The notes under the pieces were generated by a model. It worked only from the letters and a program-made list of their open reading frames with translations. It had not been told where the DNA came from and did not search any database. From Neostapfia colusana (lineage: Eukaryota; Streptophyta; Magnoliopsida; Poales; Poaceae), in contig JASWHV010000008.1 of the NCBI GenBank assembly GCA_030760725.1, forward strand, positions 54,101,671 to 54,165,670: DNA of 64,000 nt, read 5' to 3'. Shown one piece after another: positions 42,812 through 53,972 of this stretch. The position numbers and the translations under genes were made by a program. Each line of letters begins with the position of its first letter. Position 1 is the stretch's first letter.

Positions 42812-45290
42812 ACTCTGCTTCAACCTCAAATAATCAGGACCTCTTTCAAATTCAGGTCCTGGATTCTTGGTGAATGTACCAAAAATTCGATAACCAAATA
42901 TCTCAGCATGCCAGGTCGTCTTCAAAGTCTCTTTCAATAAGTATTGCGAGACATATATGGTTGGAGATAATTGACTCTGGTTCCAGGAAGCAATGACATG
43001 AGAACAAGGTCTATGGTGGAGCTTTGGCTTCATACAAGTACATAGGGACGAGTTCTCACGAAGAATGCACTCGTGCACCGTCCGTTCATGTGTGGCACAA
43101 CGTGTGCCTCTATCCCTGAATGTGATGTCGAACCTGTTCTGCAAAGTACCCGTTGTTTCACACTATGTAAATGAGCCTTCCTAATCTTCTCGTCCATGTA
43201 GTCAGAAATAAATTTTGAGAAAACTAAATTAGAATCAGCCATAATTAGAGAAGCATTTGCAAAACGATCAAGAAAGTACTTCATCGTTCCATTCAAGATT
43301 GCTTCAACAATACCAACCAGTGGTAAAACTCTTGACCCACGTAGGACGAAGTTGTAAACCTATAGGGAAATTGCATTAATTTGTAGTATTACTAACTTTA
43401 AACATAACTAAAATAGTATACACAATTGCATACCTCGGCTAAATTAGTTGTCATAATTCCATACTAGTACCCTGTGTGTCATATAACAACGACAATTTCC
43501 CTTTGGGCTCATTAAGAATCTAATGCAAGAAACATCTGATAGATGATCCAGCCCTACGAGAAATTGTATGTTCAGTTGATGGAAGAGTACAAAGAGCTAT
43601 AGAAGTATCTTCATTATTATACCGTCCAAGTACCTTCTCAGTTTGTTTCTTTGTCATCTCATCAAGACGACGTCACAAAGCATACAACTTCTTCTCTTTA
43701 TTCTGACTACAGAGATGCTTAAACATGTTCATAAGTTGTTTGTTCTTAAACTGACCGTGAAAATTTGCACCATACACCACCTTGATTCTATATCCGGCCA
43801 AACTGGTGGGAGACAACTCTCAGCGCAACTGTATTTGATATACGATATTGCCTTCAACAAACCAGCATCGATCATGTATGACACATACATTTTCTCGGCC
43901 TTGCACTACATCAACTCTAACCCATTTGAGAAACCATTACCAACTGTCAACATTTTCACTCTCCACAAATGCAAAGTCCACGGGTAAAATTTGATTGTCG
44001 CCATCAACTCCAATAGCTATAGGAATTTGACATTTGTACTTTCCGGTTAGGAACGTACCATCCATACACAAAATGGGACTACAATATCAAAAAGCGTTTA
44101 GGCATTGACCAAGTGCAAAGAATGCACAGTAAACAATAAGCTTCCCAGGAAGCTTGAGGTTTGGAACATCCACGATATCAACAGCCATGCCAACATTCCG
44201 ATGTTTGATTATATGTAGTAACTTTGGAAGATTATCATAAGATGCTTCTTAAGTACCAAATCTTGCCCCAATAACCTTTTGTTTGGCTTTCCATGCTTTG
44301 GAGTAGCTTATTGTATACTTACAATCTTGGTCAACTGCGTTGATGATAGATTTTGGCTCAAACAAAATATTATCAACCGCACGAACATACATGTGATTTG
44401 CAGCAAACTGCGATGTAAGGGCAGTATTGCATTTCTCAATAAGTTGCAACTCACACGTATGATCAATCATAATAGAACACTTCCAAAGGGTACTCCATTT
44501 CTCTGCATATCCTTGAACATGAAAAAGGGGCAAGTTGTTTATAAAAATCCAACATCATAAAGTTTACTAGTGGATCGGAAAACCTTAAATGATGTCTTCA
44601 CTGAAAGAGACCAGTATTTAACATCATCTTTCAATGCTTCTTTATCTTTGCAAAGAGACCCCGCAGTTATTGTATTGCCATGGTAATTCAACGACAAATG
44701 ATACCTTCAGTAACTCTTAAGTTTTCAAAATTTTTAATTATTCCAATTGGAAAGGGACTGGAGGTTGATCTTAATCGTCGGATGAATCATATTCAATAAC
44801 ATTACTATAATCTATATCTTCATCAACCATCTGCTGAACTAAGTGTTTAATATGCTCTCCTTCATCTCCTTGACGTGTTGCATCACTAACAATAGTATGT
44901 GTCGCATCATCATTTTCTTCTTCAGCATCACCACAATCATTGCCATTCTCATCATCAATTTTCTCCTGTGTCTCAGCAACTACCTTCTTTGCTTCCACCC
45001 TAACGAGACGTATCAAAGGCCACCCATACTGTAGAGTCTTTGCTACGTAAGTAAGCCAAACAGGTGTTCCCTTGAGTGGCAGTAGTTCCCAAAAATATCC
45101 CTCCCTTGCACGGCTGATAACTCCGTTTATCTTCAACTAATATTCATCATCACTCAATCTAAAAACCTTCAACAACCATCTATAAACAACCATAAATTTC
45201 CTTTCCTTTGGACTAGGTATTCCCCAATTTATAAAAGCGAGTTCTGATAGATCTACCCCACTTGAATTGTAATTAATTTCTCTATCTCCA
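42812..45290 (-). pseudogene. MULE (MuDR-type) transposase, N-terminal to SWIM
   Basis: DDE transposase of a Mutator-like element, read right to left. N-terminal region near 45290-45140 (FINWGIPSPKERKFMVVYRW), acidic segment (44771-44950), DNA-binding region (HTCELQLIEKCNTALTSQF, YTISYSKAWKAKQK), catalytic MULE domain (CMDGTFLTGKYKCQIPIAIG, LPVDFAFVESENVDSW) near 43900-44070 and SWIM finger SLCTCMKPKLHHRPCSHVIA near 43010. Several stops and frameshifts. The C-terminal zinc knuckle is at 550-765, beyond the F insertion. No terminal inverted repeat was recognised. It is the oldest layer of nest 1. Confidence 0.85.
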
Positions 45291-45543
45291 TAAAATATCT
45301 AAAATTTTATTTTGTCCAACATTCCTAACAAATAAACATAGAGATTATAATGACAACTATGTCTGCACAATGAAACTGTATTAACGTACATACGTAAGAA
45401 TCTATTTAATATATAGAATTAAAGCATTTTGTAAATATAATTGAATAATTATAAAGATAGAAATGTAAATAATAAAGTATATAAATTAAAATACATAAAT
45501 ATAAATACTTAAAATGAAATCTAAATACAGAAATGTACATAAC
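45291..45543. other. AT-rich flank of MULE
   Basis: AT-rich sequence with no frame, structure or repeat I can name, between the MULE and the C LTR. Confidence 0.5.
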
Positions 45544-45599
45544 TGTAACTCCCTCAAATTCATTAACATGCATTGCATACATTCTTCATGTAGGGAAGC

Positions 45600-45925
45600 A
45601 TTATAAAAGAAGTAGAAATGGAGAAAGAAACCTAGAGATGGAGAAAGGAACCATAGAAATGGAGAAAGAACCATAGAAATGGAGGAAGGAACCATAGAAA
45701 TGGAGAAAGAACCATAGAAATGGAGGAAGGAACGATAGAAATGGAGGAAAAACCATAGAAATAGAGAAGGGAATATAGAAATGGAGAATGGGGCATAGAA
45801 ATGGAGAAGGGCAATGTAGAAATGGAGAATGGAACATACAAATGGAGAGGGGAATGTAGAAATGGATAATGGGACATAGAAATGGAGAGGGGAATGTAGA
45901 AATGGAGCAAGTGATATAGAAATGG
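45600..45925. repeat. Purine-rich minisatellite in C U3
   Basis: About 15 copies of a roughly 20-bp unit, ATAGAAATGGAGAAAGAACC and variants (GGAGAAGGGA, GGAGAGGGGA). One strand is almost all purine. Confidence 0.85.
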
Positions 45926-46151
45926 TGAGGAATGGGAAAAAGATAGCTGAAATGAGCCATTCCCAAATTCCCCTAAATTTCCCCCAAAATTTCTAAATTC
46001 CCCAATTCCCAAAAAAGGGAATTTTCCCCACATTTTGGGGATAAAATCCCCAAGGCTTCCACACCACAAGAGATAAGTTTGTTAAGATCCAAAAAATTGA
46101 ATAGGACTCTTATTTGAGCTCTAATTGGAGTAGGACTCTCCATTTCCCCCT

Positions 46152-46159
46152 TATAAATA
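46152..46159 (+). promoter_or_regulatory. TATA box, C LTR
   Basis: TATAAATA, with TTTCCCCCT upstream and a C-rich leader. Confidence 0.72.
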
Positions 46160-46758
46160 TAACCCCCACCCCCTTGGCCGACCCCTCTCTCTTTTGGTCG
46201 CCCCCCCCTGCTGCCAAGCCCCCTTCCTTTCTGCCAAGTTGCCAAGTCCCCCCCTTGCCGTAATTTGGCCGCCGTCGAGCTCCGTCAAGCCCCGCCATCG
46301 CCGGAGAAGAAGCCCGATGATATGTCCTACCAAAATTTTCCATAGAAAAATTCCCCACTGCTGCCATTGCTAGGAGGAAGACGCTGCCACCAAAAGGAAG
46401 TGAGGTAGGTCCCCATTACCCATCTTACGACATTGCCGTTGTTTCTACGCATCCGTTTTCTTCGCCCCCTTCGAGCAGAAACTTTTGCGTGTGGACAGAT
46501 CGTGTTTTGATCGGTTTTTGACTGTGGAATTGATCTAGATCTTGAGTAAAGATCATCACCACGTCCACACTTGATCCCAGCACCCTTGTTCATCATAAAA
46601 CCCCATGAAATCCCATTAAAACATGCAAGAGCACGTACAAACTAGTTTAATAAAACATCATCATAGGATTTGCATTTATCTACCACATTGCATCTTGAGT
46701 AAAGTTTGTGCATGATGATTGATTGCTGTGAATTTTGTATGTGCATGTTCATGAGTAG

Positions 46759-48109
46759 AAGGACAACCTCAAGAGGCAATCTACGAGGATCTACAGCACC
46801 AAGACTTCGAGACGCTTGAGCAACAAGAACCACGGGAGCAAGGCAAGTGCCCCTTGCCCATATTGATCCCATGTTTTGAAACTGTTTTGTTTGCAAAACT
46901 CGTATGCTTGAGTCAACTTGATGGGACACCCTTTTTATAGGAGTTTACTAGTTTTGTTAACTATCCTTGTCGCCGGGAATGTTGATGAGTCGGGTATGGT
47001 TATTTTTCCTTTTTGCTTCGCTTAATTCACGGGATACGGGAAGCTGAAATAAAACATGTCTAGCTACTGCACTCATATGAATAATGATGATGAGATCTTG
47101 ATGATGTTAATGGGCATAGAATCGGGGAGATCTAGCCAAGCTTGGTTCGTGAATGTTGCTGGATGAGATGGTGGTACTTGCCGTAGATCTAAGGACCAGT
47201 TCCTGCGAGAATATGCCAGGAAAACAGTGCCACCACAAGGCCAAGTATGGACCGTGGACGGTAGCCACCACAAGGCCACCACAAAACAGTGCCACCACCA
47301 GCTGATTAATTAGGTGTGTTGCTACCTTGTTATGGACCGTGGATGGCACGGGGAATGGGAGTCGAGGAGGACTGCCCTGAGAACTGCATGGCACAAGAGG
47401 GGGCCCGTGGGTGGGAGAATGGTGATTCGAGCCTGCCGGTGAAACCTCAGTGGGTCCATACATCTAGTAGCCCCTTTGTAAAGGCTATTTTGTGATCTCT
47501 TGGCCATACACCGACGGTCGTGTACTGGTATAATGGAGGTTCTGCAGTCCCCGACGGGTGACGAAATCACGAACTTGTGGGTAAAGTGGTGTCACCTCTG
47601 TAGAGTGTTAAACTATCATGATAGCCGTGCTTCCGGTCACAAGCACCTGGCCAACTTCCATGATTAGAGGGAAAAACTTGGGATGGTTATTTGGTATGGT
47701 TATGGTATGGTCATTGGGATTGGTTTTGGGACTGTTTTGAGTTATGACAATGAGTTTGGTTTCGGTTATATGAATATGAGATGGTTATGAATATTTATGA
47801 GCATGAGATGAATTTTAGAAAGATTAATGGATGGATGAGACTTGATAAATGGTGAATTATGATGAGAGAATGTTGCTGAATTACTTGATTATGATGGTAT
47901 AAAGTTCACCTAGAAATAGTTGCTGTTTTTATCATGTTTGTGAAATAAAATTTGCATGCTGCAATGAGCCTTTTTATTTCCTACCTTGTTGTAAGCTACA
48001 TGTCATACTTTTCCCGCGCTTGTTGAGTACGACATGTACTCACCCTTGCATTACCACGTAAACATCAGCTACAGGATATGAGTACTTTGAGGACCATGTG
48101 GAGTACTAG
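46759..48109 (+). other. Candidate spliced acidic LTR peptide (C)
   Basis: Exon 2 46759-46842 follows GAGTAG, 84 nt, open (GQPQEAIYEDLQHQDFETLE, then EQQEPREQ) and ends CAAG before GCAAGTGC. Exon 3 48075-48109 after CTACAG gives GYEYFEDHVEY then TAG. Against A2, many differences fall in third codon positions (GCT/GCA, CTG/CTA, TTT/TTC, GAA/GAG). Confidence 0.55.
47613..47624. other. Palindrome P2 (C)
   Basis: CTATCATGATAG; P1 here is CTCTGTAGAG (one mismatch), P3 is CCGTGCTTCCGG. Confidence 0.65.
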
Positions 48110-48373
48110 GCGTGCGAACTACCGTCAACATGCCTGTGGAGTTGAAGATTGGAGCCTGCTATTTAGTTATTTCCGTTGTCATTTAGAGTCTTCCGCTGCA
48201 AGAATAAGTTAGATATTCATGAGTAGGACATTGAGTCATTGTAATAAAGTACTTCAACACTATTTATTCGTGGTTATATTCTGAATTCAGTTTGTGGAGT
48301 ACATGTGTGATGAACATCCTGAGCACACATATGCATTAACTTGGTTCTATTTTCGGAACCGGGTGTCACAGAT

Positions 48374-48386
48374 TGGTACCAGAGCC
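48374..48386 (+). other. Primer binding site, C
   Basis: TGGTACCAGAGCC, one change from the iMet consensus. Confidence 0.85.
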
Positions 48387-48639
48387 ACGTTGACCGTAGG
48401 ATGCAAGCCTAGGTAGAATGGACACTCTAAAACACATAGGAACGCCCATCTAAGCTGCTATTTTCAAAAATTGCTTGCTGCTGCACTTTACTTGTCATTT
48501 TAGCCACTGCAAAGTGCTATTTTCAGCCCCTCCTTTTCTCTTCCTTTGGACAGCAACACCTTTGCTTTCTTGCTCCATAACTTCTGAAGTTTTGGAGTTA
48601 TTTCTTCCTTCTCTAAAGTTTCTCATGTATTATTTATAG

Positions 48640-49613
48640 ATGCCGGTGACCAGGAGCACAGCACGCATAAGAACTCGTCCACCACCACGTGGAAGTGCTC
48701 TTAAACCCATTGAGGTGTCCGATGGACCATATTGGGAGGAAGTGAAGACGGAACCTCATGATGGAGATGAAGTCAATAGCTCTATGCATGAGGAGGAGGA
48801 CCCGGAATAGGTGGAACCAATCGAAGACGACATGGAAGATGATTCACAAGAGAAGCATTGGAACGCACCTCAGGAGGAGTTTCACGCGGGCTTACACCCC
48901 GTGGAACCTCATGAAGCTATGACGGGAGGAGATGAACCCGAGGAGGAGCCACCCCTTGCTGAGACCGAGAATGAAGGTGATGAATGGGCAAACCATTCAG
49001 TTCAAGAATTTTGGTCCGATGGAACGTAAGGAGGACACATATCCAGGGAGCTCAAAGAATTCCTGGATTGCTGCAGCTTATACCCGGAGTATCTCCTCAA
49101 GTAAGTCCCTCGTCTCGGATGTGAAAAGTGGAAGGCTGATGTAACCATCCTATATAATGGTAGGGTCATCACTCGGCACTTCACACACACATGGAGAGCT
49201 ACAAGGGAAGAAGTTATCGATGATGCTGCATGGGAAGACTCACCGGACTGTGCTACGCCTTCCATGAGCAGCTTGAAGGCACCACTTTTGAGCTGCACCC
49301 GTATCGGAAGAGTGGCACAAGGGAGATCATTGGACCCCATGTAACATCTCTTTCCAACCCAAAAGCTGCTGACAAGTCTCAGAGGTTGCTTGTGGAATTA
49401 GGAAACTGCTACGCAAGCGCACAAGAAGAGATCTGTTACCTCCGCAAGAAGCTGTATTTGCTGGAGAAACAAGAGGAGACTCGTGCCAACGCGGGAGCAA
49501 ATGGAGCACCAGCGTCATCTAACCCTACATGGACTGCTGACTCACCATGGCGTGCGCCCATGTATGGACCACCCCCGTCACACGGCAAGAACAGCATCAG
49601 TTCACATGATTAA
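48640..49613 (+). pseudogene. Pre-gag ORF of C, unknown function
   Basis: ATG directly after TTTATAG. About 325 codons, broken by TAG (48808), TAA (49027), TAA (near 49102) and a frameshift near 49230. The first third is Glu/Asp-rich (HEEEDPE, GGDEPEEEPPLAE). The middle has WKADVTILYNGRVITRHFTH and FHEQLEGTTFELHPYRKSGT. The C-terminal part looks helical (CYASAQEEICYLRKKLYLLE) and ends NPTWTADSPWRAPMYGPP. The middle and tail resemble the B frame. No known domain is recognised. Confidence 0.6.
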
Positions 49614-49897
49614 GTTTAGGATTCCCATTGAATAAGCTGTAATAGGAACATTTAAATCGTAGTAGCTTGAATAAGAGTGGTGTGTTGAACCTTTGTGATG
49701 ATTTCTTGTGTTTATGTGCTGATGTGAGTTGTGGGACGCTTCGGCGAATGTCCACATCCACACATAGTGGAGAGATATGAGATGCTTCGGCACATGTTCA
49801 CATCCTCATATAGGCTGAAATTAATAAAAGAAGTTGCTTAGTTCATACACCTTGATGCATATAGTTGGGAAACTGCTTCTTTCGAATCTGAATTCTA
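49614..49897 (+). other. Spacer before deleted gag (C)
   Basis: Contains the block GTGAGTTGTGGGACGCTTCG and CACATCCTCATATAGG shared with A and E. At about 49897 it jumps to protease text, so the gag start and body are deleted. Confidence 0.65.
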
Positions 49898-51727
49898 GCT
49901 CCTACTAATATAGTATGTCCGAATGTAAGCCTTAAAATAAGGGGGGTAGACTTTCTTGTCAACCTTATTGTATTGGATTCCCAAGGGATTGACATAATAC
50001 TTGGAATAGATTGGCTAAGCAAGCACAACAGAGTGATTCAATGTGCTGAGAGGATCGTGCAGTTGACAAGTGAGCACAGTACTCGTATTGAGTTCGAGGC
50101 AGCCCAACCGGCAACCGAGAAGGCAGCGCTGAACCACATCAAAGAAGCGACATTGGAAAGCATTCCGGTGGTTCAAGAATATTCAGATGTGTTCCCGGAA
50201 GAACTTCCAGGTATGCCACCTGACCAGGACATCGAGTTTGCTATTAATTTAGTACCCGGAACTGCACCTATAGCAAAGAGGCCGTATAGGATGCCCGCTA
50301 ATGAACTAGTGGAGCTCAAGAAGCGAATTCAGGAGCAGCTAGAAAAGGGTTTTATACGCCCAAGCTCGTCACCGTGGAGAGCCCCTGTGCTCTTCGTAGA
50401 CAAGAAGGATGGAACCCAAAGGATGTGTGTGGATTATAGGTCTCTCAATGTGGTGACAATCAAGAATAAATACCCGCTGCCCCGAATAGAGGACCTGTTC
50501 GACCAAATGAAAGGTGCCCGAATTTTCTCCAAGATTGATCTTCGGTCCCGATACTTCCAGCTGAAGATTATGCCCTCCGACATACCCAAGACTGCATTTC
50601 GAACATGGTATGGTTCGTATGAATATACCGTTATGTCTTTTGGGTTAACGAATGCACCCGCATACTTTATGTACCTCATGAATAAGGTCTTCATGGAGTA
50701 CTTGGACAACTTCGTCGTGGTTTTCATCGACGATATCATGGTGTATTCGAAAAGCGAGGAAGAACATGAAGAACACTTGAGATTGACATTGCAAAAACTG
50801 CAAGAGCATCAATTGTATGCCAAGTTCAGCAAGTGCCAATTTTGGCTAAGGGAGATATCGTTCCTAGGCCACATCATCTCCGAGAGAGGAGTATCGGTTG
50901 ATCCAGGAAAAGTGGGAGATGTTCTGAAGTGGAACCAACCGCAGAATATGAGAGATATTCGGAGTTTCCTTGGAATGGCTGGATACTACCACCGGTTCAT
51001 CAAGGATTTCTCCAAAATAGCGAAGCCTATGACTGAATTGCTAATGAAGGGGAAAGCATTTCAGTGGACACCAGCGTGTCAAGAAAGCTTTGAAGAACTA
51101 AAGAAGAGATTAACAACAGCGCCGGTTTTGATATTGCCGGATGTGAGCAAGAGCTTCGACATATATTGTGACGCATCAAGACAAGGGCTTGGATGTGTGC
51201 TCATGCAAGAAGGACAAGTGGTAGCCTATACATCGAGACGACTAAAGAAACATGAGCTAAATTACCCCAAACATGACTTGGAACTTGCAGCCGTGGTACA
51301 TGCCTTCAAGATTTGGAGGCATTATATCCTTGGCCGCCAATGTGAGATCTATACGGATCACAAAAGCCTCAAGTATATATTCACGCAAACGGATCTAAAT
51401 TTGAGGCAACGTCAATGGTTGGAACTCATCAAGGATTATTATGTTGGAATCAACTATCACCCCGGAAAGGCCAATGTAGTAGCTGATGCGTTGAGCGAAA
51501 AGGGACCATGTCGCCAACTCACGGTTCGAGAGCTGCCACTCGAGCTGCGCAAGGAGTTCGAATGGTTACATCTTGGGTTCTTGAACGAGATGGAGGTGAT
51601 CGAACTAAACTCCTCGCTGGAACAAGAGATACAAGATGGTCAAGCAACGGATGAGGAAATCAAGGAAAGAATCCTACAAGGCATAGAAAAGGATTTCAAA
51701 GAAGACGAGAAAGCATGCTTTGGTTAG
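49898..51727 (+). pseudogene. pol: Protease remnant-RT-RNase H of C
   Basis: Enters inside the protease after its catalytic Asp (NIVCPNVSLKIRGVDFL, IILGIDWLSKHN). RT is complete with FIDDIMVYS near 50725, and RNase H has IYCDASRQGLGCVLM. The frame from 49973 is open for 584 codons, the longest undamaged pol stretch in the window, ending by a small deletion near 51715. Confidence 0.87.
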
Positions 51728-52472
51728 GGAAAAGGATTTGTGTGCCTAATGTGAAGCACATCCACGACACGATATTAAAGGAGGCACATGACTCACCTTA
51801 TTCCATACATGCCGGCTGCACAAAAATGTACAAGGACCTGACAACTTGCTATTGGTCGGATGGTATGAAAAGGGGCATAGCTGAATATGTTGCCTTATGC
51901 GACATGTGCCAACGAGTGAAGGCCGAACATCAAAGACCCGCTGGATTGTTGCAGCCATTAAAAGTACCCGAGTGGAAGTGGGAAGACATCAGCATGGATT
52001 TCATTGTTAGATTGCCACGTACTCGGTCTGGCTACGACTCCATTTGGGTTATTCTGGACCGGTTGACAAAAACAGCCCATTCCCTTCCTGTTAGAACCAC
52101 GTACCGCGTCGCACAACTAGCCAATCTGTATATGGAGCAAATCGTGTGTCGTCATGGAGTTCCGAAAAGGATAGTTTCAGATCGGGGTTCTCAACTTACC
52201 TCTAGGTTCTGGAAGAAGCTGCATGAAGCCATGGGTACACGACTGAATTTTAGCTCCGCTTATCACCCGCAAAGCAACGGGCAAACTGAGAGGACAAATC
52301 AAATTTTTGGAAGACATGTTGAGAGCTTGCGCCTTGAAACATGGGCATAGCTGGGATAGGAGCTTGCCGTATGCTGAATTCTCATACAACAACAGCTATC
52401 AAGCCAGCTTGAAGATGTCACCTTTCAAAGCATTGTATGGTAGACGGTGTAGAACGCCACTGTTCTGGAATG
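51715..52472 (+). pseudogene. pol: Integrase of C, cut by E
   Basis: CDMCQRVKAEHQ, MDFIVRLPRTRSGYD (Asp), VSDRGSQLT (Asp) and HPQSNGQTERTNQI (Glu). A T insertion near 52305 shifts the frame. Sequence ends at CTGGAATG, where E begins. Confidence 0.87.
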
Positions 52473-52644
52473 TGTGACACTCTCAAAATCCGTTCCTGCA
52501 TGCATACATTTTTCATATAGAGAAACATTATAAAAGAAGTTGAAATGGAGAAAGAATCGTAAAAATGGCGGGGAATAGGAAAAAGATAGCTGAAAAGAGC
52601 CAGTTCCAAATGGTCCAAGTGCGCTGCCAACACTCCCCCGGGGC

Positions 52645-53260
52645 GCGAGACACGTGGCGGCTTCGGAGCTCACCCCTGCGGAAGGGATGAGGTCCGGCCC
52701 CCCGCTAGACACGTGTCGACTTCGGAGCTCACCCCTGCGGAAGGGATGAGGTCCGGCCCCCGCCCGACACGTGTCGACTTCGGAGCTCACCCCTTCGGAA
52801 GGGATGAGGTCCGGCCCCCGCCAGACACGGGTCACCCTCAGAGCTCTCCTCTGAGGAGGAGGGAGGTCCTGCCCGCTGGACACGTGTCGCCACCGGAGCT
52901 CGCATCTGAGGGGAGGAGAGGCCCCGGCCCGCTGGACACGTGTCACCACCGGAGCTTGCCTCTGAGGAGAGGAGAGGCCCCGGCCCACTGGACACGTGTC
53001 GCCACCGGAGCTCGCCTCTGAGAAGAAGGGAGGTCCAGCCCCGCTGGACACGTGGCGTTCCCGGAGCTCGCCTCTGAGGAGAGGGGAGGCCCAGCCCCGA
53101 TGGACACGTGGTGCCTTTGGAGCTTCCCTTTGAGATGAAGCGAGGCCCGGCCCCTGCTGGACACGTGGCGGCTCTGGAGCTCACCCGAGGGGAGGCTCGG
53201 CCCCTGCTGGACACGTGGCACCTCTGTAGCTCACCACTGCGGAGATGCGAGGTCCTTAGG
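52645..53260. repeat. U3 G-box array of E
   Basis: Eleven units at about 57-bp spacing with GGACACGTGTCG or GGACACGTGGCG cores, GAGCTC cores and CTCTGAGGAGAGG hairpins. This is the most regular array of the Tekay-like LTRs. Confidence 0.9.
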
Positions 53261-53431
53261 CGGTTTTTCCTCCTGTGCGCGGGAGTACCCGGTACAGAGG
53301 GTACCGACACAATTTCCCCCACAATTGCTGCCGCACCGAATCAACTGGATATAAGTTTGTTAAGATCCAAACCAAATTGAATAGGATTCTTATTTGAGCT
53401 CCAATTGGAGTAGGACTCTTCTTTTTCCCCT

Positions 53432-53439
53432 TATAAATA
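53432..53439 (+). promoter_or_regulatory. TATA box, E LTR
   Basis: TATAAATA after TTTTTCCCCT, followed by GAACC. Confidence 0.75.
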
Positions 53440-53972
53440 GAACCAAAAACCCCCTTGGCCACAACCACGTACCTTTTTCTTTTTCCACCTCCCGAGTCGA
53501 CGACTTGGAGGCCCTAGCCCCCAACTCGCCGAGTTGGACCACCACCTCCCTCGCCGGAGTTCAGTAGCTGGTGAGCCCGCTGACGAGCCCCGTCATGCCT
53601 AGCCATCGCTGGAAATGAGCCGAAGATCATAAAGGAAGTGAGGTAGGTCTCATTAACCATCTTACGACGTCATTTTCTTCTCTCCCTTCGAGCAGAAACT
53701 TTTTCGTGTGAACAGATCATGTTTTGAGCGGTTTTTGACGGTGGAATTGATCTAGATCTTGAATCAAGATCATCACCATGTCCACACTTGATCCCTACAC
53801 CCTTGTTCATCATAAAACCCCATGAAAGTCATTAAAACATGCAAGAGCACGTACAAACTGGTTTAATAAAACAGCACCATAGGATTTGCACTCATCCACA
53901 CCACTGCATCTTGAGTAAAGTTGTGCATGATGTTGATTGCTGTAAATCTTGTATGTGCGTGATCGTGAGTAG

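Larger units (their letters stand above)
45544..48370 (+). repeat. C 5' LTR
   Basis: TGTAACTCCCTCAAATTC to CCGGGTGTCACA, 2827 bp. U3 holds a purine minisatellite instead of the G-box array. TATA 46152, leader donor GAG|GTAGGT 46405, candidate exons 46759-46842 and 48075-48109, palindrome 47613, AATAAA 48243. Confidence 0.92.
45544..52472 (+). mobile_element. Tekay/Del-like element C, left part (interrupted by E)
   Basis: LTR 45544-48370, primer site 48374-48386, pre-gag frame 48640-49613, then pol from 49898. gag and the protease active site are missing. Integrase is cut at 52472 by E. The right part and 3' LTR lie beyond the window, so its target duplication cannot be tested. Confidence 0.88.

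Noticed and set aside
43643..43987. 114-codon plus-strand frame in the MULE
   Set aside because: Antisense to the catalytic MULE domain; the minus strand carries the family motifs.
45486..46069. Phe/Ser/Pro-rich minus-strand frames over the C purine minisatellite
   Set aside because: Low-complexity translation of a 20-bp repeat.
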